Part shown: positions 1 through 7,060 of the stretch, piece after piece
Numbering within the stretch: position 1 is the first letter of the stretch
How the letters are laid out: every line of letters begins with the position of its first letter
From: JBFHRB01 sp041591915
Lineage (GTDB): Bacteria > Actinomycetota > Nitriliruptoria > Nitriliruptorales > Nitriliruptoraceae
Direction: 5' to 3'
Length of the DNA stretch: 10,931 nucleotides
NCBI GenBank assembly: GCA_041591915.1
Contig: JBFHRB010000106.1
Coordinates: 1 to 10,931 of the forward strand
Notes under the pieces: model-generated
What the model was told of the DNA's origin: nothing
Database searches by the model: none
The model's input: only the letters and a program-made list of their open reading frames with translations
Program-made: the position numbers and the translations under genes

Positions 1-399
1 ATGACGTTCGTCGCGCGCAACGTGCGCCAGATCCTGCTCGTACTGGGCGCGGTCCAGATCGGCCTCGGCCTGATGATGGCCTTCGCGCCGGGGCCGTTCC
101 AGGAGTTGATGGCCGGGTTCCCGCCGCGCAACGACCACTTCGTGCGCGACCTCTCGACGGCCTACCTCGCGATGGGCCTGCTCACGGCGGCGTCCGCCGA
201 CCGTCCGTCCTGGCGCCGGCCGATCCTTCTGCTGTTGGCCGTGCAGTACGGCCTGCACGCGATCAACCACGTCATCGACGTGGCGAAGGCCGAGCCGTTC
301 TACCTGGGGCCGTTGGCCGTTGGGCAGCTGCTCGTCCTGACGGTCGTGTTCGTCGTGCTGCTCCGCGTGGACTCGGGCGAGGAGGTCCCGACTCCGTAG
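1..399 (+). CDS. Small four-helix integral membrane protein, unknown function
   Basis: The product is 132 residues and very hydrophobic, with four probable transmembrane segments at about residues 11-30, 52-66, 74-94 and 101-121. Between helices 1 and 2 is a polar loop rich in charged residues (NDHFVRDLSTAYLAMG). Helix 3 carries an HAINH motif, so conserved histidines may sit in or near the membrane. The C-terminal tail is short and acidic and probably cytoplasmic. Small actinobacterial membrane proteins with this layout are usually annotated as hypothetical or DUF4345-like. I cannot assign a function. The ATG is the first base of the window, so no upstream ribosome binding site can be inspected and the true start could lie earlier. 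The next gene begins 28 bp downstream on the same strand, which suggests co-transcription with the F420-type reductase. Confidence 0.75.
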   Translation: MTFVARNVRQILLVLGAVQIGLGLMMAFAPGPFQELMAGFPPRNDHFVRDLSTAYLAMGLLTAASADRPSWRRPILLLLAVQYGLHAINHVIDVAKAEPFYLGPLAVGQLLVLTVVFVVLLRVDSGEEVPTP

Positions 400-417
400 C
401 CTTCGCGGCCCACGACC

Positions 418-422
418 AGGAG
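418..422 (+). promoter_or_regulatory. Ribosome binding site for the F420-type oxidoreductase
   Basis: AGGAG lies 5 nt before a GTG codon at 428. It supports that GTG as the start, as there is no ATG nearby in this frame. Confidence 0.6.
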
Positions 423-427
423 TCCAG

Positions 428-871
428 GTGTCACTCGCGACCAGCCTCAAGGACCGTGCCGCCAAGCTCGCGTCCACGACCCACGCGACCGTCTTCACGC
501 TGACGAACGGCCGCCTGCTGGGGCGCGTCGGCGGGATGCCGGCGGTCAAGCTGACGACCACCGGGCGCAAGAGCGGCAAGCCGCGGACGACGATGCTCAC
601 GAGCCCGCTGCAGCTCGACGACGGGAGCGTCGTGCTCGTCGCGTCGTACGGCGGTGACCCCCGCCACCCCGCCTGGTACCTCAACCTCCGCGACGACCCC
701 GAGGTCGAGCTGGTCATGGGTGGCGAGCGCTTCACCGCTGCCGCGCGAACGGCCACGGACGCCGAGCGCGCCGAGTTGTGGCCGAAGGTCACCTCGGCCT
801 ACCGCGGATACGCCGGCTACCAGAAGCGGACCGATCGCGAGATCCCGCTGGTCATCTGCGAGCGCGCGTGA
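428..871 (+). CDS. Deazaflavin (F420)-dependent nitroreductase family protein (Ddn-like)
   Basis: This 147-residue protein matches the length and motifs of the Ddn/DUF385 family of split-beta-barrel oxidoreductases, which use reduced coenzyme F420. The signature TTTGRKSGKPRTT lies at residues 43-55, in the region that contacts the cofactor phosphate tail. GGDPRHPAWYLNL (75-87) is the other hallmark segment. The C-terminal part has tyrosines spaced every three residues (Y125, Y128, Y131, in YRGYAGY), mirroring the Y130/Y133/Y136 triplet known in Mycobacterium tuberculosis Ddn. Family members reduce quinones, enones or nitro compounds in the cytoplasm or at the membrane. The substrate here is unknown. 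The GTG start is preceded by AGGAG at 418-422. The stop overlaps the GTG start of the phosphotransferase (GTGA), implying translational coupling. Confidence 0.9.
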   Translation: MSLATSLKDRAAKLASTTHATVFTLTNGRLLGRVGGMPAVKLTTTGRKSGKPRTTMLTSPLQLDDGSVVLVASYGGDPRHPAWYLNLRDDPEVELVMGGERFTAAARTATDAERAELWPKVTSAYRGYAGYQKRTDREIPLVICERA

Positions 872-1842
872 CGGACGAGTTCGAGCCGAGCACGGACGAC
901 GACCGGCTCGCGGTCGGCCTGTTCGACGTGCTCGAGCTGATCGCGCCCGGCGCCCAGGTCACGGGCTGGGAACGACTGCCCGGAGGCATCGCGAGCGACG
1001 TCCACCGGATCGACGTCACCATGCCGAGTGGGGCACGCACCTCGTTCGTGGTCCGCCGGCTCGGGTCCGGCCACGACGGGGCCGACGCCCGGCGGGAGGC
1101 GCGGACGCTCGAGGCCCTGCGTGGCACGCACGTCAAGGCGCCCGAGATGCTCTGGCTCGACACCGACGGCGCCGTGTTCGGCCGACCGTCGATGGCGCAG
1201 ACGCTGGTCCCCGGAGCCGCCTCGGTGGAGCCCCGGGACGTCGGCCGTTGGACGGCGTCGCTCGCCGAGGCGCTCGCGGCGCTGCACCTCGTGCCGGCGT
1301 CGATGGTCGACCACCTGCCGCGCGTGGACTCGTACGAGGACATGGTCGCGGGGGCCGTGGCGTCGGCGGCCGGCGCCGACCCGGCCTACCGACTCGAGGA
1401 GGTCGCGGAGGCCCTGCACGGGGCGATCCCCGACGTCCGTCGCGCCGAGGTCCGGCTCGTCCACGGCGACTACCACGCGGCCAACGTGCTGCGCGGCGAC
1501 GACGAGCTGGTGACGGGCGTCCTCGACTGGATGATGGCCTTCGTGGGTGATCCGATGCGCGACGTCGGGTACTGCCACTACGACACCACGCTGCTCCTCG
1601 GGCCCGAGGTCGCCGATGCGTTCGTCGAGCGGTACGAGGTGTTCTGCGGTCGCGACACCTCGACGCTGTGGTGGTGGGGGCTGTTGGCCGTCTGCAACTC
1701 GCTGCCCCGGCCCAGCCACTGGATGGACGCGCACCGGGCCCTCGGGGCCACCGTCACCGAGGACCGGGTCACCGCACGCGCGGTGGCGTACGTCGACCGC
1801 ATGCTCGACGAGCGCGCGTCGGCCACCCCGTCTGGTCGGTGA
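868..1842 (+). CDS. Phosphotransferase family protein (APH / ACAD10-11 N-terminal domain type)
   Basis: This 324-residue kinase-fold protein belongs to the aminoglycoside phosphotransferase/choline kinase superfamily and looks closest to the ACAD10/11-like branch. The N-terminal lobe contains LPGGIASDVHRI (about residues 34-45), the nucleotide-binding loop region, and RREAR (75-79). The catalytic Brenner motif HGDYHAAN is at 199-206, giving Asp201 as probable base and Asn206 as metal ligand. The second metal-binding Asp is Asp220 in LDWMMAFVGDPMRDVGY. Relatives usually have Glu or another residue after DW; here it is Met. I chose GTG 868 because it overlaps the upstream stop as GTGA. An upstream in-frame ATG at 778 would read 90 bp into the preceding gene and produce an atypical N-terminus. 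The substrate is unknown; ACAD11-type kinases phosphorylate hydroxyacyl-CoAs, others act on small alcohols. The 3' end is part of a direct repeat. Confidence 0.87.
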   Translation: MTDEFEPSTDDDRLAVGLFDVLELIAPGAQVTGWERLPGGIASDVHRIDVTMPSGARTSFVVRRLGSGHDGADARREARTLEALRGTHVKAPEMLWLDTDGAVFGRPSMAQTLVPGAASVEPRDVGRWTASLAEALAALHLVPASMVDHLPRVDSYEDMVAGAVASAAGADPAYRLEEVAEALHGAIPDVRRAEVRLVHGDYHAANVLRGDDELVTGVLDWMMAFVGDPMRDVGYCHYDTTLLLGPEVADAFVERYEVFCGRDTSTLWWWGLLAVCNSLPRPSHWMDAHRALGATVTEDRVTARAVAYVDRMLDERASATPSGR

Positions 1843-1878
1843 CGTCCGGCCTCAGCCGCCCCGTCGGGTCGGTGACGT
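1822..1878. repeat. Imperfect 24-bp direct repeat, period 33 bp
   Basis: Copy 1 is 1822-1845 and copy 2 is 1855-1878. They match at 22 of 24 positions, differing at A1825/G1858 and T1833/G1866. Copy 1 encodes the last residues and stop of the phosphotransferase (A-T-P-S-G-R-stop). Copy 2, read in the same frame, would give A-A-P-S-G-R-stop. The 9 bp following each copy do not match. Copy 2 lies inside the antisense 3' end of the HD-domain gene, so it is read there as coding sequence in the other direction. Confidence 0.85.
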
Positions 1879-2601
1879 GGCGGCCGCCAGGCCGAGTCCC
1901 AGCTTGCGGAGGTGCGCGAAGCGCCCGTCGGGGACGGCCTTCGCCTCGGCCTCGATGAGTCGGAGGATCACGGCGTGGACCCCGGTGTTCGGGTGGCGGG
2001 CGAAGATCTCCTTGACGAGCGAGCTCGACAGGTCGGCGAGCCGCACGCCGGCGATGTCGAGCATGGCGCCGGCCTGGATGTAGGTGCCGAGCGCGGACTC
2101 CTCGGGCGTCACGCCGGCGGTCGCGTGCGCGACGATGCCATCGCGCAGTTGCGCAGCGCGTGCGTCGTCGAGGGGGCGACCGGCCTTCTCGAACGCGAGG
2201 ACCGCGGTGTCGGCACTGCGGACCGTGAAGTCCTGGCCGGCCACCGCCTCGGCGGCGCCCGCGTCGTGGAGGATGCCGCCGATGCAGAGCAGCTCGGGGT
2301 CGACCCGGACGCCGTCGGACTCGGCGAGCACGGCCCCGAACAGCCACGTGCGGAAGCCGTGGCCCTCCAGCTCGGGCCCCTGGTCGCGGCCGACCTCCAG
2401 GGCGGCGTCGACGAGGGCGGAGTCGGGGACGGTGGGCAGGACGAGGTCGACACCGGCGCGTCGTCCCGTCGCGAGCCTCACCAGCCCCCGGGCGTGGTCC
2501 CCGTACGACGCGATCGTGCGCCTCAGGAGGTAGCGCTTCTGTTCCCTGGTGAGCGTGCCACCGGTCCGGGCGCACCACTCGTAGGTGACGAGCTCGCGCA
2601 T
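1852..2601 (-). CDS. HD-domain protein (predicted metal-dependent phosphohydrolase or hydratase fold)
   Basis: The product is 249 residues. The HD signature is visible: His81 in the segment HGFRTWLFGAVLA, His112-Asp113 in GGILHDAGAA, His159 in VAHATAG, and a candidate final Asp182 in AMLDIAG. This order (H, HD, H, D) matches the metal-binding set of HD superfamily proteins, including cyanamide hydratase-like members and many uncharacterised phosphohydrolases. An N-terminal stretch of about 60 residues precedes the domain. There is no signal peptide. The substrate is unknown. The ATG shares one base with the stop of the biotin carboxylase gene (TGATG at 2603-2599 on the minus strand), so it is probably translated by reinitiation as the last gene of the carboxylase operon. 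The C-terminus ends 9 bp from the convergent phosphotransferase gene and includes a repeat copy. Confidence 0.85.
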   Translation of the reverse strand: MRELVTYEWCARTGGTLTREQKRYLLRRTIASYGDHARGLVRLATGRRAGVDLVLPTVPDSALVDAALEVGRDQGPELEGHGFRTWLFGAVLAESDGVRVDPELLCIGGILHDAGAAEAVAGQDFTVRSADTAVLAFEKAGRPLDDARAAQLRDGIVAHATAGVTPEESALGTYIQAGAMLDIAGVRLADLSSSLVKEIFARHPNTGVHAVILRLIEAEAKAVPDGRFAHLRKLGLGLAAATSPTRRGG

Positions 2602-4583
2602 CAGTCCTCCGTGTCGTCAGGCTCGATCGTGGCCAGGACGTCGCCGTCGGCGACCTGCGCGCCGACCGTGGCGACCTCGGTCACCGTACCTGCGACATCC
2701 GCGCGAACGACGTGCTCCATCTTCATCGCCTCGATCGCGACGACGGCGTCGCCGGGCACGACCCTCGCGCCGACCTCGGCCTGGACGAGCGTGACCGTCC
2801 CGTGCATCGGTGCCACGAGCACCCCGGCGCCCGCCACCGCCGCGGACGAGGGCGGGGCGAGCAGGACGTCGACGACCTCGAGGTCGGCGTGGGCGAGTTG
2901 TGCCAGGAACCGCGCGGGGTCAGCGGTGGCGTGCACGTGTGGACGCACGGCGCGGCCGTCCACCGTGAGGCCGCGTGCGGACGGCTGGACCGCGTGGGTC
3001 GCGCCGTCGACGACCACCTCGAACGCGCCGTCGCGCTCCTCCACGATCACGACGTGCTCGGTGTCGCCGATGCGCAGTCGCTGGTGCGCACGCAGCCACG
3101 TGGCGTTGGTCCAGCCGGCCGAGTCGGGGGCGCGGCTGGCCACGGCGTCTCGCCTGGAGAGGTGGATGCGTGCGGCGATGGCGGCGAGCTCGGCGCTCGA
3201 TGGACCGTCCGCCGGCAGGTCGGCCTCGTCGAGGAAGGCCGTGGTGGCCCCTCCCGCCGCGAAGGTGTCGTGGCGCAGGATCCTCGCGAGGAACGTGCGG
3301 TTCGTCGTGACGCCCAGGAGCACGGTGCGGTCGAGTGCCTCGGCCAGGCGCAGCCGTGCCTCGTCGCGGTCGGCACCGTGGGCGATGACCTTCGCGAGCA
3401 TCGGGTCGTAGTGGGCCGTCACGTCCGTGCCCGGCGCGATGCCGTCGTCGACGCGGATGCCGGGGCCCCCTGGAGGGACGTAGGCCGCGATGTGGCCCGT
3501 CTGTGGCAGGAAGCCGTTGGCCGGGTCCTCGGCGTACAGCCGGACCTCGATCGCGTGGCCGTGGAGCTCGACGTCGTCCTGTCGGATCGTGAGGTGCTCG
3601 CCCCGCGCGACACGGAGCTGCCACTCGACGAGGTCGATGCCGGTCACGAGCTCGGTGACCGGGTGCTCGACCTGCAGGCGCGTGTTCATCTCGAGGAACG
3701 CGAACGTCTCGCCGTCCTCGTCGAGCAGGAACTCCACGGTGCCCGCACCGACGTAGCCGATCTCCGTCGCTGCGGTGACGGCAGCCCGCTGCATCGCCTC
3801 GCGCGTGGCGGGGGTGATCGCGGGGGAGGGTGCCTCCTCCACGACCTTCTGGTGGCGGCGCTGGACCGAGCAGTCGCGCTCACCGAGGGCGATCGCGTGG
3901 CCGTGGGCATCGGCCAGCACCTGGATCTCGACGTGGCGGGGCCGCAGCAGGGCCCGCTCGAGGATGAGCGTGTCGGACCCGAACGCCCCCAGCGCCTCGC
4001 GGCGGGCGGCCGCGAGCGCGGCCGGGAGGTCGTCCGCTGAGGCGACGAGGCGCATGCCCTTGCCGCCGCCGCCTGCCGCGGCCTTCACCATCAGCGGGAA
4101 GCCGACCTTCGCCGCTTCGGTGACGAGGCGGTCGTCGGACTGCTCCTCGCCCTGGTAGCCGGGCAGCAGCGGGACGCCGGCCTCGCCCATCCGTCGCTTG
4201 GCCGCAGCCTTGTCGCCCATCAGACGGATCGCCTCGGGCGTCGGGCCGATGAACACGATCCCCGCGTCGACGCAGGCCGCGGCGAAGTCCGCGTTCTCGG
4301 ACAGGAAGCCGTAGCCGGGGTGGATGGCCTGGGCGCCGGACGCTCTCGCTGCGGCGATGACGCCGTCGATGTCGAGGTAGGACTCGCGCGCCGGTGCCGG
4401 GCCGAGGAGGACGGCGTCGTCGGCGGCGAGGACGTGCGGGGCGCCGGCGTCGGCGTCGGAGTGCACGGCGACCGTGCGGTAGCCGTGGGCGGATGCGGTC
4501 CGCAGGACGCGGACGGCGATCTCGCCGCGGTTCGCGACGAGCACCGTGTCGAAGGGCCCGGTGTGGGCGGTCGCGTCGGTCAT
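2601..4583 (-). CDS. Acyl-CoA carboxylase alpha subunit: biotin carboxylase plus BCCP
   Basis: This 660-residue protein carboxylates its own covalently bound biotin using ATP and bicarbonate, and passes CO2 to the beta subunit. The biotin carboxylase N-domain spans about 10-125 (VANRGEIAVRVLR at 16-28, IHPGYGFLSEN at 88-98). The ATP-grasp domain has the glycine loop GGGGKGM (171-177), RDCSVQRRHQKVVEE (236-250) and the active-site stretch EMNTRLQVEHPVTE (298-311). The biotin carboxylase C-domain follows to about 455. A spacer of the BT type connects to the C-terminal carrier domain, where EAMKMEH contains the biotinyl lysine Lys621. The length and order are those of MCC/PCC/GCC alpha subunits. 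All key residues I checked are present. The ATG overlaps the stop of the beta gene as ATGA, which selects this start. Substrate specificity resides in the beta subunit. Confidence 0.95.
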   Translation of the reverse strand: MTDATAHTGPFDTVLVANRGEIAVRVLRTASAHGYRTVAVHSDADAGAPHVLAADDAVLLGPAPARESYLDIDGVIAAARASGAQAIHPGYGFLSENADFAAACVDAGIVFIGPTPEAIRLMGDKAAAKRRMGEAGVPLLPGYQGEEQSDDRLVTEAAKVGFPLMVKAAAGGGGKGMRLVASADDLPAALAAARREALGAFGSDTLILERALLRPRHVEIQVLADAHGHAIALGERDCSVQRRHQKVVEEAPSPAITPATREAMQRAAVTAATEIGYVGAGTVEFLLDEDGETFAFLEMNTRLQVEHPVTELVTGIDLVEWQLRVARGEHLTIRQDDVELHGHAIEVRLYAEDPANGFLPQTGHIAAYVPPGGPGIRVDDGIAPGTDVTAHYDPMLAKVIAHGADRDEARLRLAEALDRTVLLGVTTNRTFLARILRHDTFAAGGATTAFLDEADLPADGPSSAELAAIAARIHLSRRDAVASRAPDSAGWTNATWLRAHQRLRIGDTEHVVIVEERDGAFEVVVDGATHAVQPSARGLTVDGRAVRPHVHATADPARFLAQLAHADLEVVDVLLAPPSSAAVAGAGVLVAPMHGTVTLVQAEVGARVVPGDAVVAIEAMKMEHVVRADVAGTVTEVATVGAQVADGDVLATIEPDDTED

Positions 4584-6202
4584 GGCCGGCCCACCCCGAA
4601 GCTCGTCGCCACCGGTCGCGCGGCCTCGGCCTCCGCGACGGTCGTCAGCAGGAACCCGAGCACCTTCCGGGTGTCCCGCGGGTCGATCACGCCGTCGTCG
4701 AGCAGCCGCCCGGAAGTCACGAACGCCGGCTCCTGCGCGCTGTAGAGGTCGACGAGCTGCTGGACGAACGCCTCGACGAACGCCTCGTCGAGGGTCTCGC
4801 CCCGCTTCTCGGCGCGCTGCTCGGCGACGATCCGCATCGTGGTCGCCGCCTGCTCCGCGCCCATCACGCCGCTGCGTGCGTTGGGCCAGCTGAACATGAA
4901 CCGCGGGTCGTAGCCCTGCCCGGCCATGCCGTAGTTGCCGGCGCCGAAGCTCGCGCCGATGAAGAACGTGAACTTCGGCACGTGCGTCGTGGTGACGGCC
5001 TGGATCATCTTCGAGCCGTGCTTGATCATGCCCCCACGCTCGGACTCGACGCCGACCATGTAGCCCGTGATGTTCTGCAGGAACACCAGCGGGATGTCGA
5101 GCTGGGTGCAGCGCTGGATGAAGTGCGTGGCCTTGGTGGCCCCGTCGTTGTCGATCGGCCCGTTGTTGCCGATGATCCCGACGGGATGGCCGAACACCTC
5201 GGCCTCGAGGCACACGGTGGCGGCGCCGTAGCGGGGCTTGAAGTCGACGAACCGCGAGCCGTCCACGATGCGGGCCACGACCTCGCGGACGTCGTAGGCC
5301 GTGCGGTAGTCGGGCGGCACGACGCCGGCGATCTCGTCGGGGTCGTGGACGGGCTCGTCCCAGCCGGCCTCGACGGGGCGGATCCACGACCGGCCCCAGC
5401 GCATCGCACGGATGACGTCGCGGGCGATGCGGATGCCGTCCGCGTCGTCCTCGGCGACGTGCTCGACGAGGCCGGACACCGCCGCGTGCATGTCCACGCC
5501 ACCGAGTGACTGGTCGTCCGCGATCTCGCCGGTCGCGGCCTTCAGCAGCGGGGGGCCGGCCAGGAACGCGCGACCCTGTCCCCGCACGCCGATGACGACG
5601 TCGCTCAACCCCGGCATGTACGCCCCGCCGGCCGTGGACGAGCCGTGCAGGACGGTGATGACCGGGATCCCGGCCGCGCTGAGCTTCGCCATGTTGGCGA
5701 AGAACCGGCCACCGTTGGCCCACTGCTCGACGCGGTACTCGAGGAGGTTCGCGCCGGCGGACTCCACCAGCATCACGAGGGGGAGCCGGTTCTGCAGCGC
5801 CAGGTCGTGTGCCCGCAGGATCTTCCCGCCCCCGGCCACGGTCAGCGCCCCGGCGTTGATGCCCGAGTCGTTGGCCACGACCACGACGCGCGTGCCATGG
5901 ACGAATCCGATGCCCGTGATCTGGCCGCCGCCGGGCACGGTCTGCTCCGGGTCGTCGTTGTCGAGCAGGTAGCCCGCGACCGTGCCGAGCTCGAGGAAGG
6001 GAGCGCCCGGGTCGAGGAGCCTCGCGACGCGCTCGCGGGGCGTGAGCTGGCCGCGGGCCACGAAACGGTCCCGACGCTTCTCCGAGAGGGCGACCGCCCG
6101 TTCCTGCAGCGCCCGCAGCTCGGCGACGAGCTCGAGCATCCGCTCGCGCTGCTCGAGGAACTGCGCCGACGACGTGTCGACGCGGGAGTTGAACACGGGC
6201 AC
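4580..6202 (-). CDS. Acyl-CoA carboxylase beta subunit (carboxyltransferase; MCC/GCC-like)
   Basis: This 540-residue subunit transfers carboxyl from biotin to an acyl-CoA. It has two crotonase-fold halves. The N-half contains the oxyanion-type loop SSTAGGAYMPGLSD (188-201) and FLAGPPLLKAATGE (213-226). The C-half contains NNGPID (346-351), LQNITGYMVG (375-384) and GASFGAGNYGMAG (416-428). The tail motif SGRLLDDGVIDPRDTRKVLG is typical of methylcrotonyl-CoA and geranyl-CoA carboxylases and argues against a plain acetyl-CoA AccD. From memory, MCC beta subunits have YVPAMSD at the loop and geranyl-type ones have YQPGLSD. Here YMPGLSD is nearer the latter, so substrate is left open. The start is GTG with GAGGAGG (6215-6209) 6 nt upstream. 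It is the first gene of the operon and is coupled by ATGA to the alpha subunit. Confidence 0.93.
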   Translation of the reverse strand: MPVFNSRVDTSSAQFLEQRERMLELVAELRALQERAVALSEKRRDRFVARGQLTPRERVARLLDPGAPFLELGTVAGYLLDNDDPEQTVPGGGQITGIGFVHGTRVVVVANDSGINAGALTVAGGGKILRAHDLALQNRLPLVMLVESAGANLLEYRVEQWANGGRFFANMAKLSAAGIPVITVLHGSSTAGGAYMPGLSDVVIGVRGQGRAFLAGPPLLKAATGEIADDQSLGGVDMHAAVSGLVEHVAEDDADGIRIARDVIRAMRWGRSWIRPVEAGWDEPVHDPDEIAGVVPPDYRTAYDVREVVARIVDGSRFVDFKPRYGAATVCLEAEVFGHPVGIIGNNGPIDNDGATKATHFIQRCTQLDIPLVFLQNITGYMVGVESERGGMIKHGSKMIQAVTTTHVPKFTFFIGASFGAGNYGMAGQGYDPRFMFSWPNARSGVMGAEQAATTMRIVAEQRAEKRGETLDEAFVEAFVQQLVDLYSAQEPAFVTSGRLLDDGVIDPRDTRKVLGFLLTTVAEAEAARPVATSFGVGRP

Positions 6203-6272
6203 GGACCGCCTCCTCGACCGGGTCCTGCGAATATGCTAGTACGACCCAAGCAGAACTGAGCAAGGCTCAGAA
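6203..6272. promoter_or_regulatory. Divergent promoter region between carboxylase operon and TetR gene
   Basis: This 70-bp gap is the only sizeable spacer between divergent genes here besides 9767-9842, and it holds a relatively AT-rich pocket (about 6228-6275). On the minus strand a possible -10 is TAGCAT (6238-6233), with TTGCTC (6263-6258) as a possible -35 at 19 bp, longer than ideal. On the plus strand TATGCT (6232-6237) could be a -10, but I see no good -35. The ribosome binding site GAGGAGG for the beta subunit is at 6215-6209. Confidence 0.4.
6256..6270. promoter_or_regulatory. Perfect inverted repeat, candidate TetR operator
   Basis: CTGAGC-AAG-GCTCAG is a perfect 6-3-6 dyad ending 2 bp before the ATG at 6273. 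It overlaps the possible minus-strand -35. TetR-type repressors bind such short dyads between themselves and a divergent target operon. Binding to this site by the neighbouring regulator is inference. Confidence 0.5.
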
Positions 6273-6989
6273 ATGGCGAGACTGGGCCGGGAGGCTGGCG
6301 TGTCCGCGACGGTCGGGGTCACGAAGGGCGAGCGCACACGCGCCGCCGTCCTCGCCGCCGCACGGGCGCGCTTCGCGAGCGAGGGGTTCGACGGGGCGAC
6401 CGTCGCCAGCATTGCGTCGGACGCCGGCGTGAGCGAGCCGACCGTCGCGTTCCACTTCGGGAGCAAGGCCGGGCTGCTCGTCGCGGTGATCCGCGACTAC
6501 TACGACGACCTCCTCGACGCGCTCGATGCCGTGATCGACCCCGCCGCGCCCCCCGAGCAGCGACTCCGCGACTTCGCGCGCTGGTGGCTGCACCACAACG
6601 CCGAGAACCTCTCCCTGCTCTCGGTGTTCGGTCGCCAGGGCCGGCGGAGCCCGCGCGACGAGGTCGTCGACACGTTCCTCGATGCCAACCGCCGCGTGAC
6701 GCGGGTGTTCGATCGCCTCGTCGAGGACCTCAAGCACGCCGGGGTGCTGCGGCCCGATGTCACCACCCGGATCGTGCGTGATGCGTTCTTCGGCACGACC
6801 GAGCACCTCATGCTGGGACGGGCGCTCACCGGCCGCCCCGACGACCTCGCTCGGGCAGCCGAGGAGCTCGTCGACCTCCTGTTCGACGGAGCCGCGACGC
6901 GCAGCGCCGTGGACGACGGGCCCGTCACCCGGGCCGACCTGCGCCGACTCGAGCGCCGACTCGACGACGCACTCGAACGACTCGCATGA
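6273..6989 (+). CDS. TetR/AcrR-family transcriptional regulator
   Basis: The product is 238 residues, slightly longer than the usual 190-220. The DNA-binding domain is clear: AAVLAAARARFASEGF (24-39) forms the first helices, and TVASIASDAGVSEPTVAFHF (43-62) is the helix-turn-helix, followed by GSKAGLL. The C-terminal ligand/dimer domain runs from about 75 to 210 and ends in a charged helix (DLRRLERRLDDALERL) that may form a coiled coil. It is divergent from the acyl-CoA carboxylase operon, so it probably represses it and may sense an acyl-CoA intermediate; that is inference from position. Two starts are possible. ATG 6273 has only AAGG 7 nt upstream. GTG 6300 has GGGAGG (6289-6294) 5 nt upstream and would give 229 residues. 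The outer start is given here. Confidence 0.9.
   Translation: MARLGREAGVSATVGVTKGERTRAAVLAAARARFASEGFDGATVASIASDAGVSEPTVAFHFGSKAGLLVAVIRDYYDDLLDALDAVIDPAAPPEQRLRDFARWWLHHNAENLSLLSVFGRQGRRSPRDEVVDTFLDANRRVTRVFDRLVEDLKHAGVLRPDVTTRIVRDAFFGTTEHLMLGRALTGRPDDLARAAEELVDLLFDGAATRSAVDDGPVTRADLRRLERRLDDALERLA
6289..6294 (+). promoter_or_regulatory. Strong Shine-Dalgarno inside the TetR reading frame
   Basis: GGGAGG is 5 nt before an in-frame GTG at 6300. This is a better match than anything before ATG 6273 and favours a start nine codons later. Confidence 0.4.
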
Positions 6990-7045
6990 CCACGACGCCG
7001 TCCGCTGGAACCTCCCGTGGTGGTCGAACGTCGGACCTGATGATT

Positions 7046-7053
7046 GGGAGGGG
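7046..7053 (+). promoter_or_regulatory. Ribosome binding site fixing the lipoprotein start
   Basis: GGGAGGGG lies 7 nt before ATG 7061. It places the start 75 bp downstream of another in-frame ATG (6986) that overlaps the TetR stop, and it puts the signal peptide at the true N-terminus. Confidence 0.75.
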
Positions 7054-7060
7054 ACGGAAC

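Noticed and set aside
1912..3411. Long plus-strand frame of 499 residues
   Set aside because: It lies antisense to the HD and carboxylase genes and has low-complexity composition with no recognisable domain; typical of GC-rich shadow frames.
4394..5509. Plus-strand frame of 371 residues
   Set aside because: It is antisense to the carboxylase genes, with Arg/His/Asp-rich composition and no domain or ribosome binding site.
4584..6263. Minus-strand open frame continuous with the alpha subunit, suggesting a 1220-residue fusion
   Set aside because: The upstream 560 residues are Arg/Pro-rich out-of-frame translation of the beta subunit. The ATGA junction and family length fix the alpha start at 4583.
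6986..7060. ATG 6986 as lipoprotein start, overlapping the TetR stop as ATGA
   Set aside because: It adds 25 polar residues before the signal peptide, while ATG 7061 has a strong Shine-Dalgarno and places the lipobox correctly.
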